NCBI GenBank assembly: GCA_944990035.1 | Contig: CALYLX010000159.1 | Location: forward strand, 1,612,001 to 1,676,000 | DNA from: Clitopilus passeckerianus | Lineage: Eukaryota; Basidiomycota; Agaricomycetes; Agaricales; Entolomataceae | DNA length: 64,000 nucleotides | Reading direction: 5' to 3' | Shown: positions 40,871 to 51,229 of the stretch, piece after piece | How positions within the stretch are numbered: position 1 is the stretch's first letter | Layout: the number at the start of each line of letters is the position of its first letter | Notes under the pieces: model-generated | What the model saw: the letters and a program-made list of their open reading frames with translations, nothing else | What the model was told of the DNA's origin: nothing | Databases searched by the model: none | Position numbers and translations under genes: made by a program

Positions 40871-41397
40871 TCCTGAACATGATGGATCTTGAGCTAGCCT
40901 TAATATCTGCAGCTGATCACACCTCCGCTTGTAATCATGTATTTATGCACCTCTGTATTTATATTCATTCGTGATACATGCCTTTGGCTAATCCTAATTG
41001 CATAGGCAAGTCAAAAAAACACAAAAACAAGAAATTTTGGGCTTGCTCCCTCAGATATTGAAACCCTTTAGCACCCCGAAGTATAGAAGCCTCCAAGGCC
41101 GGTGTGTTCACACGACTCCTTCGTGGTCCTCATTTTCATCACCAGACAAGCTGGCATGAAACGGTCTTTCACCTATGAATCAGCCCGAGCTACGACCGCT
41201 GATGCGTATAGGTCGGATGTACCGCGGACCTCTTTGCCGGAATCTGTAACATTTAGGGATTGGCTACTGTTCCGTGAACGCCCTGGGGTGACTCGACGGT
41301 GGTCGAAGGAACAAGGCTATAAGAACCCGAGGGTTACTGTCCAACATGCAGCGACATATTTTTCCAGTCTCCTCCATACCAACCTATCATCCGAACC
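40871..41397. other. Spacer between MAPEG copies 2 and 3
   Basis: About 0.53 kb of duplicated flanking sequence, including the upstream block at 41162-41210 and a TATAAG at 41318-41323. No gene. Confidence 0.5.
41162..41210 (+). promoter_or_regulatory. Conserved upstream block of MAPEG copy 3
   Basis: Third occurrence of the block, core TGAATCAGCCCGAGCT followed by 'accgctgatgcgta', about 190-235 bp upstream of copy 3. Confidence 0.35.
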
Positions 41398-42213
41398 ATG
41401 AGTTTCGTCGCAAACTTGATTGGTACACCCGGACTCTCCCTCTACTCCATTCCTGTTGCATGGTCCCTCGCCGCCTGGCCACACATTTCGAAGGTAAGTT
41501 AGAACTACCAACCGAAGGCATTCAAGGCGGAATGACATTGTCGCGTTCGGACAGAACCTTCTCATCAATAAACATATCGGGTATGACAAGTACGTTGCCT
41601 ACTTCCTACGAAGAATGATGGTCATGTCTTACCTATCTGAAATAGCGTTAACCCACGGGAAAACATCAACCGCCTTGAAAGGAAACAAGTAAAACCTGAG
41701 GTCATCGCCAAGGCTCGTCGTCTGGCTGGCGCTCACCAAGTACGTTCCGTTCGTCTCATTTCTGGTACAATTGTATCTGAACTCGACCTCAGAACGGAAA
41801 CGAGATATTGCCCATTTGGATCGGTGCGGTCCTTGCTGCCAACGTCGCCGGTGTGGACCATCAATTCTTGAACAAGATCTCATTGGCTTTGTACGTTTGA
41901 CTCAAGCGTCAGTTGGTATCTTTCTCTCTGACGCTCACATATTTGTTCCCAGCATTGTCTCCCGAGCCATCTTCAATAGAATCTACGCTCAACATACCTC
42001 TATAGGTCTGGCGAGACTAAGGTAAGTGATGAATGATAATTTGGATGTTGTATCGTATTCCTCACCTCCGAATCTACAGGAGTGTTGTATGGGGCGTCTC
42101 AATTAGTGAGTGCTTGGAACCATTTCAAGCGGCTTTTGGTACTAATACAAGCTGTAGGCCTGCCCTTTTATCTTTGCGTCAAGGCTGGAAATATCATCCG
42201 TGCTCGGGCTTAA
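41398..42213 (+). CDS. MAPEG-family membrane protein, array copy 3
   Basis: Seven exons with the same intron positions as copies 1 and 2. The protein reads MSFVANLIGTPGLSLYSIP, NLLINKHIGYDN, VNPRENINRLERKQVKPEV, KARRLAGAHQ, NGNEILPIWIGAVLAAN, VDHQFLNKISLAF, SRAIFNRIYAQHTS, LPFYLCVKAGNIIRARA. The RRLAGAHQNGNE signature is intact. The stop is TAA at 42211. It shares RRLAGAHQ with copy 2 but VDHQFLNK with copy 1, so the order of duplication is unclear and gene conversion is possible. Confidence 0.88.
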
Positions 42214-42399
42214 CCCTGAACGTTCTTTTATTAGCATATCTCTCTGCAACTCATCACACCTCCCCTCATAATCGTGTGTTCAATGCGCAATCATATTCAT
42301 ATTCATTCTTGATACATACATGCCTTTGGCCGATCCTAATGGTACAGATAAATCAAAAAACAGCGGTTTCTGTCTTGCTCGCTCACAGGCCATAGGGCT

Positions 42400-42764
42400 T
42401 CAGCATCCCAAATCATAGTAGCCACCTACGGCATGCCTGCATTTTTGATAGAGATACTTTCGCACACAATCCTCCTTCGTAGAGCAAGTAGTCCATTCCC
42501 AGCTGCCTGACCCTGTTTCGGTAGCCACCCAACACCAGTCGTTGCCGCTTTTGCAGTTCTGCACGCAATAGCCTCGCCTGCATTCATCATCGAAATCGCC
42601 TCTGCCGGTGCCATCGCTGGTTAGATTTTCCTCTTTGGATGATGAGAGCTGGTTCTCATTACGCATGGTATATCACGACGATCAGCGTTGACTTCATTGC
42701 CAACCGATGCGGCAAATGTGGCCGTCATTCCGGCTAAAGCGAAGACGATAGAGATGAATCGCAT
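42400..42764 (-). CDS. Small secreted 8-cysteine protein (copy 2), possibly frame-disrupted
   Basis: The start at 42764 opens a signal peptide (MRFISIVFALAGMTATFAAS). The cysteine domain occupies the 3' part in another frame: DDECRRGYCVQNCKSGNDWCWV ... TTCSTKEDC ... QKC ... GGYYDLGC, stop at 42400. Its eight cysteines follow C-x4-C-x3-C-x6-C-x15-C-x5-C-x8-C-x11-C, matching copy 1 at 31264 in the first three intervals and in the x5 interval. Joining the two frames needs an intron of only 38 bp with a poor donor (GTCAAC, 42713 region), shorter than other introns here. So either the intron is atypical or this copy has a frameshift. Alternatively the protein starts at 42666 without a signal peptide. 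Confidence 0.65.
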
Positions 42765-43565
42765 GTCGGAACGAGTTTGGAGCGAGATTTCGTTGTTCGT
42801 AGGCGAAGGAATATTTCCCTTCAAGTTATTGCAAAGGTTGTGTTGCAGGAGGAGTTAAAGAGCCAGACATTATTCCTGGCCTTTATGTCTGCCCGTAGAG
42901 CTCAAGCTTCTAACCTGATTTGTACTAACCTCTGGCCGAGGTTTTGGATATCAATTTGATCATGCTTGAACCAAGTTCCCGAGGGCCTTGTTGAAGTAAT
43001 CCCTTGCCAACCGAGTAAGCAGCCTGAGAGAATTGACATGGCCTCAATTCTTTGGCGACCTTTACTGCCCTTAGGCGAGTGGAATCAAGTGAACATTATT
43101 TCTGTGGCGCATTCAAGCATGGCTAGATTCCCAATGTATGATTCCCAGCCAGCATGCCTACCATACACTCTCCTGTTCCTTAATCTCTCCGAATAACACT
43201 GCCTTCGGATCTTGTTCATTCAGCCTTTCATGTTGGACAATAATCAGGGAACAAGACGTCTGTCACGCCACTGGGCATGTGGCCACTTGAACATAATCCC
43301 AGAGGCGATTTGCCTAGCTCACTTGGTACGCAATCGGACGAAGACCCTCTTGACCTATTCTATCCCTTGCGTCGTAGGGTTTCGGCCTGATACCCTTGTC
43401 TGACATCCTCCGAGAGCCAACTCATCGCGCTTCCACGTTACTATTGAGTTTCGAAAATTCAGAAATCCCATTAAAGAAAGTAATTTTAAACACGTCAAAC
43501 AGCACTAGGCCACCAGTGACGATACAATAAAGATAAAGAAGACTAGAGCAGAGACGCCAGGGTGC
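42765..43565. other. Intergenic region, no supported gene
   Basis: About 0.8 kb with only short unrelated open frames. Confidence 0.45.
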
Positions 43566-44440
43566 TCATAGTGATGAACCAAAAAGCCCTATTCCATCTT
43601 TCAACAATCGTCTTCTCGAGATGAGGAAAGAAAGATAACTCACAGTACATCGATGCATACTTGACAGTTATAGGATTCGATCCCGGAGTACACTATGTCC
43701 AACAAATCGACAATTAGCCCTCAAGACATAAAATTCAAGGGAAATAACACATACGCTTGCAGGAGGCTGCCCACCCCTCGTATCAACACGATAAATCTCC
43801 GTCGCAAGCTTCCCCTCCACCCCATTCAACAACAACCAATCCACATCCTTCGCCCCAGTCGGCGCCGGCATCCCCGCAGCCTTCGCAGCAACCTCAAACG
43901 CATCCTTATTCCCCTTCGTCTTCCCCGCCGACGTGAAGTCCCATTTCGGACTAATCCCAGCACCGGTGGGGTTGGTGATGAAGTAATGTTGACCGAGGAC
44001 GGCTGGGGACCCGAAGGCGGCGAGGCTGGAGATGAGGGATTGGGGGGTCATGGAGGCGGGGGCTTTTGACCAGAGTGTGAATGCCATGTCGGCGATTTTG
44101 GAGGAGAGGGGGGTGGTGATGAGGCAGCTGACGTCGAAGAGTTCGGCGTAGGCACCAGCGGAACTGTTGGGGGAATTGTCAGTTCGATGATATGGTAGAT
44201 TGGAGAGGGAGAGAGAACGGACGTGTAAGTTCCAGCATCGGTACAGGTATAATTTTGTGTGCCAACACCAATACCAATAAACGAGGGTGCAGAAGAGGGT
44301 GCAGCCAGCGCTGTTGATCCAGCTGGGAAGTTCAACTTTGCTTTCGAGATATCGCAGGTACGCCTAGCCTGAGGGGCTGCAGGAGCTGCGAAGGCGGACG
44401 CAACGGACAAGGCGAGTGTAAAGATCGTCGAGGTCAACAT
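43566..44440 (-). CDS. Secreted DUF3455-family protein
   Basis: The start at 44440 opens a signal peptide (MLTSTIFTLALSVASAFAAP). The first exon has TCDISKAKLNFPAGSTAL and APSFIGIGVGTQNYTCTDAGTYTS, and the next has AGAYAELFDVSCLI, LGQHYFITNPTGAGISPKWDF and DWLLLNGVEGKLATEIYRVDTRGGQPP. Removing an intron joins PPAS to CTPGSNPITVKYASMY and a last short exon ends WLFGSSL with TGA at 43566. This is the layout of DUF3455 proteins, common in fungi and often mislabelled malate dehydrogenase. About 240 residues. A consensus TATAAAAG lies at 44534-44541. The function is unknown; a cell-wall or extracellular location is inferred from the signal peptide. Confidence 0.85.
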
Positions 44441-44533
44441 GGTGAAGTGAGGAGGTAGGTGTTTTCAAAGAATGTAAACCAGCGCAAGTGCAACTGTGAT
44501 AGAGAACACTGTAGGGATCGAGAAAAAGTCTAG

Positions 44534-44541
44534 CTTTTATA
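44534..44541 (-). promoter_or_regulatory. TATA box of the DUF3455 gene
   Basis: TATAAAAG on the minus strand, about 95 bp upstream of the start at 44440. Confidence 0.5.
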
Positions 44542-46234
44542 GGTAGTGTCGGATGCTCCTGGCCTCGCCTGTGAACTGTTCAAAGAAGATCAAGAGAGAG
44601 AAAGCATCAGTAAAACGTCTTCAAGTGCCAATAGCTTGACAATGTCAAGCACATAAAAATGATGTGGATGGACTTACCGATAGACGTCCAGACAGTCTTC
44701 GAAAAAAATAAGGGAAAAGAAGAGAAGAAGTCAGAAAAGATGGACAGCACCCATCGCATTGACGCGAAATTATAAGATAACGCCTATGCAGGGTCACTTG
44801 CATACCATCCTAACCCCTGGCAACGCATTCTATGTCTATACTCCGCTCTGTTTGATCCTGAAACGACCTGAATGGCAAACCTCGAGTTGGACCTCACGAT
44901 CGTGGGATGAGCGCTGAGCGCCAACGCAAGCCACGCATTAAGACCGTGCCTTCAGCCCTTCAGATGAATCAACACCACTGGCGCTTTCTGATGCTGAACG
45001 GATTGATTTGCCCTGTGAAAGACAAAAACCTCTTGAAAACATGTAGCTGGAGCTCGAGTCTTCAGCGGTCCTGATTCCAAGGAAGGAACAATTCTTGGGG
45101 CCACACATCGAGCACGTTCGGAATTGGCCAACAGCATCAGAATTGCTGATGAATTCCTGTCACCTGCACCTGCATACGAACTTCTCAACGATAAGCTCCA
45201 CGCCGTCCATACCCACGCACCTTCGGTCTCACTGCCTCGCTTGCTGTTGCTTTGGGAGGCTTTTGGGCCCATCCTGAGAGTGATCCATGTCGAGGAACTG
45301 AGTGAACTGAGATCGATCAAATTTCAATCAAAGCTCGAGCGCTCGCCAATCAACGTCGCTATTTTTGGTGCAGCGATCAGAAAAAAAGCCTGAGGCCGGG
45401 CCGGGAGCAGATGCGGGACGAAGTTTGAGGACTTAAGCCAGTGGAAGGGTGAGTCCAGAGAGAGATAGAAAGAGGTGGGATAGATATTCATTCAACGGGT
45501 GCCATTGGTTAATGTTGCAGTCAGAAACCCCAGGTGAGCTTGAAGCGTGTAGCACATACTAGACAGCCAGGAGCCCGATCCATAGCTCGAAAATCATGAA
45601 CGAGAAAATCCACTCAACAACACCCTCCGCGGAACTGCCATACACCTTGAAAGATCTACACACCTGCACCAGCGAAACTCATCTTCAACAGCACGAAGCA
45701 TGATGCATGATGCTCCAATCCGATGTGCTCAATGGCAGACTGTGGGTGGAATGAGCCTCTTGGCCGCCATATTCCCGTCATGGACAGATGGATTTGCTAG
45801 AAGACTCCTGCCAGTGTGGTCGGACGACACTAGCGAGATGACTGTATGTTGGATAATCAGCACAGAAAAAAACCAGAAGAAATCGAGTGGGTGCAGATAT
45901 ATGATTAAGCTCGCTTGTACGTGAATGATAGCAAATATTAAAGGTAGGATTGGATGGGATGACGACAATGTCACAATGGTGTTGATTATTCTAAGTATAA
46001 TAGATAGGAGGGTATATGTAAATAAAACCCTTTCAAATAAAGATATGTGATAAAACTCGACACATACAACGTCAAGAAGCCCATCACATCTGGCCGTCGG
46101 CGTCATGCTCCGCGAACATGTTTCCTCTCGAAGACGAAAGGTTGAATAGGTTGGAGGTCGGTATGCAGTACTTCCTCCGACTGTGCAAGGTCGAATCCTA
46201 TTTGAATCTGATAGATGAGATGGTTCAACCCCTC
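44542..46234. other. Long region without a confident gene
   Basis: About 1.7 kb. On the plus strand roughly 45043-45393 is open for about 117 codons and reads like a plausible protein (ELANSIRIADEFLSPAPAYE, LPRLLLLWEAFGPILRVI). It lacks a good start codon and a recognised family, so it is noted as a possible remnant or missed exon only. The rest shows nothing. Confidence 0.4.
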
Positions 46235-47837
46235 TCAAGTTCCTGCCCAACAAACCCAGAGCCACATCATAAGCACCGCACCGAGGGATCCGAGGGCGTA
46301 TGGTAGGTCCTCTTCCTCTTCCTCGTTCTCTCCCATCCCCTCCCTCTGACCGACGTCATCTCCGGCGGCACGAGTAGCAATCTTCCGCATAGCAACAGCA
46401 TACCAAGCCATACTCACACCAGCGCCTACGAGTGGGATTCGGGGGAGGTACATCATCAGGGTTGGGGTCGAGAGGGTTGGTTCCGGGCGCATCTCTTTCT
46501 TCTTCCCATCTATCTTATCACTCCCAGCCGCATGAGCTCTCAAAATATCCGGCAAATCAGGATTAAGCACCGCCCCCCTCCCAATCCCTAGGAGATGCGC
46601 GTGTCCTGCTGCGAGGGCGCCTTGGATGAGGGCGGGGGTGTGGAGGCCGCCTGTTAGCATTATTAGGGGTGGTTTGTGCACGTGCGGGGGGTTATGCGAG
46701 TGGGAGGGTGAAGTGGAGGTGGAAGGAGGAGTGGAAGCAGCAACGACACCCATCGCTGCTTTCGAGAACTGTGCGAAGAGGGCTTGGCGGGGTGATTCAA
46801 ATTTGATACTTGTCGGGGTTGACATGAATTCTATTGGGTGATTAGATATGACGTTTGTGTGAGGGAGAAAGTGAAGGAAACGTACCAGGACTTTCATAAT
46901 CCCCACCACTAACTTCTATGAAATCTACGCCTCCCCAATTTGCTATTGCCTGGACGTGTTTTCGAATACGTGCGTCGGGGGAGGATGCAAACTCCTGGCT
47001 GCCCTGGCTGGTGTAGTCCGCTGCGTTAATCTTGATTCCCAACGCAAAGTCGGGTGGAACCCTCGACCGAATGGCAGCAACAATCCGCCTCAGAAACCTC
47101 AACCCCTCCTCACCCTCCCCACTTAGTAGCCCATACTCATCCCCCCTCCGATTCGTCTTCCCCGAAATAAACTGCGCAACCAAATACCCATGCGCCCCAT
47201 GCACCTCCACGCCGTCAAACCCACTCTTCCACGCTACCTCCGCACCCTTCGCGAACATTTCCACCACCTCATCTATCTCCTCCCGTGTCATAGCTTTGGG
47301 GTTTTGGAAGGCAAGGTAGTTGATGAGTGTGCTGAGGAAACCTTGATTTGGTGGGAGGAGGCGGATTGAGCTGGGAGCGAGGGGCGGGCGCCAGGGGTAG
47401 GACCCGCCGATGAGGGTGGTGGCTTGGCGGCCTGTGTGGTTGAGTTGCATTATCGCTAGTGGTTTCGAGTTGTTAGTGGGGTTAGGGCCATGGATAGAGA
47501 GCGCGAGTTTCTCGAATGGTTTAAGTGTTTCTGGTGTTATATCCGCTGGAACGAGGATGTCTCGCCCGAGACTGAGGTGGGAAGGACAGACTTGGACGTT
47601 CCCGGTTATGATCATGCCCCAATTTGAGCGAGCCCATGTTGAGTAGAGGGAGTAGTGGTATTCGTTGGGTGGGCCTCCGAGGAATGTGGAGAGGTGTTCG
47701 TAGAGTGCGACCTGTTTACCAAGAAGTTGAGAGTTCGAATCTCGAAGATGGAGGGGAAACAAACCTACCTTGACGAGTCTATTCCTGACTGTTAGTCCAC
47801 AAGGCAGGTCCACGGGGTCAAACACACCAACCGCCAT
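46235..47837 (-). CDS. NADH:flavin oxidoreductase / Old Yellow Enzyme-type protein
   Basis: FMN-dependent ene-reductase-type enzyme. The start at 47837 gives MAVGVFDPVDLPCGLTVRNRLVK, then introns lead to VALYEHLSTFLGG and WGMIITGNVQV. Core motifs are PLAIMQLNHTGRQ, AMTREEIDEVVEMFAKGAE, GFDGVEVHGAHGYLVAQFIS, TNRRGDEYG, LGIKINAADY and GVDFIEVSGGDYESP. After another intron come LIMLTGGLHTPALIQGAL and HLLGIGRGAVLNPDLP, which complete the TIM barrel. The C-terminal end carries an extra part with hydrophobic stretches (IPLVGAGVSMAWYAVAM and LGAVLMMWLWVCW), suggesting a membrane anchor not found in the classical yeast enzymes. Stop at 46235. About 470 residues. It is divergent from TFIIE-alpha with 210 bp between starts. 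Confidence 0.92.
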
Positions 47838-48047
47838 GATCGCTGTTTCACGGTTCGCGGCAACACAACTCAGCTGTTGTCACCTGTTTTCCCTTTCCTC
47901 ATCGACCCTTCGCACTCGACCACCACCACTCGTCGTCGTCGTCGTCTGGTCGTCGCTTCCTTCAGCGGGTCTGAACACACTCCCAGCAGGCCTCTAGGCC
48001 TCGCTCGCTCTAGCCAAGCAGCATCAAGACTAATTGAGAGAAAAAAA
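47838..48047. promoter_or_regulatory. Compact divergent promoter region, OYE gene and TFIIE-alpha
   Basis: The 210 bp between two divergent start codons must serve both genes. It contains a short (CGT)n microsatellite near 47928-47945 and an A-rich leader just before the TFIIE-alpha start. No TATA consensus was seen for either gene. Confidence 0.5.
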
Positions 48048-49777
48048 ATGGCAACAAAAGAAGACCAGGAAACCCTCCGCCTCCTCGTGCAACACGTCTC
48101 CCGCGCCTTCTACGAGCCCAAATACACCATCATCATGGACCAGCTCGCGCGGCACCCCGTCTTAAAGGACGACGACCTCGCCGGGAAGATGGGGCTCCAA
48201 CCAAAAGAGCTCAACAAGGTCATTGCGCAATTGGCGAACGACTGCTTGGTGAAGGTGTACAGGCAGAACGAGTTGAAGGAGGGCGCACAGAGGTCGGTGG
48301 GGAGGCAGTATTATTATATTGATTATGAGGGGTTTTGTAATGTGGTTAAGTGGAGGATTGCAAAGATGAGGGGGATTATTGATTCGACGTTGAGGAATGT
48401 ATGTGTCTTCTCATCTCTCACACCTTCTGTGATCCATGTAAACTTATTGGGATATAGGAACTCGATAATAAAGGCTACATCTGCCCCACCTGCCACACAT
48501 CCTACTCCCCCCTCGACGCAGACAAGCTCATCTCCCACTCCCTCGGCGCCCTTATCTGCGAGATCTACAAGTCCGAAGTCGTAGACAACGACGATAGCGA
48601 GAGCGTGTTGGGGTCCAAGGACAGGATGCAGAGGTTCAACCACCAAATGCGCTGGATTAGGGAAGGGCTTCAGAGAAGTGAAGCCATGACCCTCCCGGCG
48701 TTCGACGTAGCCCTCTGGGTGAAGAAACACCTCACCGCCCCCACGGACGGGAAGTCGGCGTCGGATACGAGTGGGTTGAAGATTGCTGGCTCCGACCCGT
48801 CCAAGAACGCAGAAGACGGCGGGATTGGGGTTATGATGGCCTTGGACAAAGATGAGGAGACGAGGAAGGAGGAGAGGAAGAAGGAGGCGGAGGTGAAGAG
48901 GCAGCAGAATGCGCTGCCGGCGTGGCATTTGAAGAGTACGATTACGGGGGATTTGACGGCGTTGGGGGTTAAGGAGAGTGTCAGGCAAGGGGCTGGAGGG
49001 GTGGGCGTTGATGCAGCGGGTGGGGTGGGTGAGACGTCGAATGATGAGATATTGAGAGGGTTGGGTGTTGTTGGGGGGAGTAAGGCTGATGCCAGGGCAG
49101 CTGGGGGGAGGGGTGTGTTGGAGGTACAGGTTCAGGAGGATGTTAAGCCGAGTGTCGGTGGTGGGGAGGAGGATTGTGAGTTTCTTTCCCTCTTCCTGTT
49201 CTCTCGCCTTCTCTCTCTAACACCCCCGGATAGACTTCGACCAATACTACGCCCGCCTCGCCGCTGCCTCCTCCAACCCCTCCTCCCTTCCCTCCGCGAT
49301 TCCGTCAACGACGGTTTCAGCGCAAGCCACGCCTACGTCTTCTGAGTTCGCACAAGCTGAGGAGGAGGAGGATAGGAAACCGAATGTGGAGTACCTGGAT
49401 TCGTTGAATGATTATAGGAAGAGGTCGAGGTCGAGGGAGGACGAGGGGCCGACTGGGAAGTTGAAGGCTGCGAAGTTGGATGAACCAAGTGTGAATGGGT
49501 TCGGGCATGGGTTGGAGAACGGGATTGCACCTATGGATGGCGTGGATGTACATCTGAATGGGATCGGGAATGGGATGGGCATGGGGGCAGGGGAAGACGA
49601 TCCGCTTGTTTATGGTACGTTTCTCCTTCGTTTCTCTGGAAGAGTCCAGCTGCTCATCTGGATATCTTAGTCAACGGCAAGCCAGTCCCGTACTCCCAGG
49701 TAACGGAGGAAGATCACGATCTCATGACGCCGGAGGAGTATACGGCGTTCTTTGAGGTCATGCAGATGAAGTCGTAG
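48048..49777 (+). CDS. TFA1: Transcription initiation factor TFIIE subunit alpha, with one zinc ligand replaced
   Basis: General transcription factor that recruits and stimulates TFIIH at RNA polymerase II promoters. The start at 48048 follows an A-rich leader and gives MATKEDQETLRLLVQHVSRA. The winged-helix part shows FYEPKYTIIMDQLARHPVL, LAGKMGLQPKELNKVIAQL and SVGRQYYYIDYEGFCNVVKW. Removing the first intron (48398-48459) joins RN to ELDNKGYICPTC. The zinc ribbon then reads CPTCHTSYSPLDADKL ... CEIY: the position normally held by the fourth cysteine is Tyr (TAC at 48566-48568). The rest is low-complexity and acidic, with RKRSRSREDEG-like sequence near 49420 and an acidic C-terminus (TEEDHDLMTPEEYTAFFEVM) ending at 49777. 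Confidence 0.9.
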
Positions 49778-50046
49778 GAGGCTCGGACGAGTCGAGGAAG
49801 GTTCATGCGTATACTCTAGGGTATGACAACGAAAACTGTATATGATTTTGTAGATATATGGTACAACCTAACATGCATGCCAGTGTGTTGCTAATATAGC
49901 CCATATGAGGTCTAACCTCGGAGTGGGAGGGGAATGCCAAGCATATAATTGAAACCAGCAATATATTATGTGGGTTTGTGGATGTACTATGTACACCTGC
50001 ATTGCTACAATAGCAATCTAATCCTGCTCGGCGAACACTCCTGCAG
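49778..50046. other. Convergent spacer between TFIIE-alpha and MAPEG copy 4
   Basis: 269 bp of A/T-rich sequence between two converging genes; nothing else seen. Confidence 0.5.
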
Positions 50047-50858
50047 CTAGATGCCAAACTTTCCTCTCGTGCGAACGAGGTTACCCGAAATGATTAGAAG
50101 GTATACGGGTAGGGCTGTCAAAGGAGAAATGAATGAGAATAGGGTCTATTTGCCCAGAAGAGGCGGAGTCGACGTACAAGTAGCAAGCAGCCACACCGCA
50201 CTTCTAAGTGAGCCTCTTGCTTCAGTAGTTTGGCCGAAGTAGATGTGGTTGTACAAGACCCGAAGGACCACGCTATTGGCCCCCAAAAGGATCAGTTATG
50301 GTTCCTCTTCAAGCTAAAGGATGGATGTGACTCACAAAGCAACAGAAACCTTATTCAACCACTCCGTCTCAACACCAGCCAAGTTTGCGACAATCACCGC
50401 TGAGGCCCAAAGTGGGAGTGCCTCATTTCCGTTCTACATCCATGAAGGCGTCAGTTGTTGTGTTGGACAGCTGGAATGGCCCAAGATGGACCCCAGGTGA
50501 GGTGAAGAACGTGCGACGTACGTGGTGAGCACCTTCCATGCGGCGGATTTTGGCAACGATGGCGGGGTCCACTTTCTTGTCATCTGCTATGCGGGAGACG
50601 TTGTCTCTTGGTGCGGCACTGGGCAAGCGTTAGATTTTAGGAGTTGCTCAACGAGGTATCATGCAGCAAACGTTCGTACTTGTTGAACCCAATCGTCTTC
50701 TTAATTAAGGCTCCCTGCAGAATGTCAGGTTCAAAAGCAAACAGTGGAGATGCAGGGGAAGAACATACCTTCACGAAGTTGGGATAGAAAGCCGTGAACC
50801 AAACAGCAGGGATGGTGTACAGAGAAAGACCTGGAGTGGCGAAGAAGGATGTGGACAT
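50047..50858 (-). CDS. MAPEG-family membrane protein, dispersed copy 4
   Basis: Seven short exons on the opposite strand from the array. The protein starts MSTSFFATPGLSLYTIPAVW and continues GALIKKTIGFNN, AAPRDNVSRIADDKK, VAKIRRMEGAHH, NGNEALPLWASAVIVANLAG, TEWLNKVSVAF, LRVLYNHIYFGQTT, SLPVYLLIISGNLVRTRGKF and stops at 50047. The signature RRMEGAHHNGNE is intact. Exon junctions correspond to those of the three array copies (for example the intron immediately before NGNE), so all four derive from one ancestor. It is more diverged than the array members are from each other. A TATAAAGA lies at 50898-50905, about 40 bp upstream. Confidence 0.88.
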
Positions 50859-51229
50859 GGTGGATGAATGGAAGTCGATGGAAAGCCGGCTTGGCTGTCT
50901 TTATAGGCTTCAAAGCGGTGCGATGTCATCTTGTCGTCGAGTGGGAATGTGAAGTCTTGAAATCATTATCACAATGGCCTGGAGTGTCCTCGGGAACAGT
51001 TGTTGGTTACTCCTTCGGGGGGTGATGTTGATGGTGAACAGGTCCGTGCTTGTGGCTCGTGAGATCATACTTCCAGTAAAGGCAGGCCTTGCCTGTAAGG
51101 GATGAAGATATTGCAAAGCTGCATTACAAACGATAGGAATCTGTGGGATTTACAAGCCCCAAGACACACCTGTCGGATACATTGTATTGATCAATACAAC
51201 GATCAATGTTCATTGGAAGATTTGTAGCA
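50859..51229. other. Spacer between MAPEG copy 4 and the kelch/MYND relic
   Basis: 371 bp; includes the MAPEG copy 4 promoter (TATAAAGA at 50898-50905, minus strand). Nothing else was seen. Confidence 0.5.

Noticed and set aside
43675..43695. tRNA B-box-like string (GGATTCGATCCCGG)
   Set aside because: It lies inside the DUF3455 coding exon (GSNPIT) and no cloverleaf or A box fits around it.
44952..45393. Antisense pair of open frames near 45.1 kb
   Set aside because: The plus-strand frame looks somewhat protein-like but has no start codon or family; it is mentioned only as a possible remnant.
45729..46265. Minus-strand open frame of 178 codons downstream of the OYE gene
   Set aside because: It overlaps the OYE 3' end in another frame and reads as A/T-rich noise after that (IILRIINTIVTLSS).
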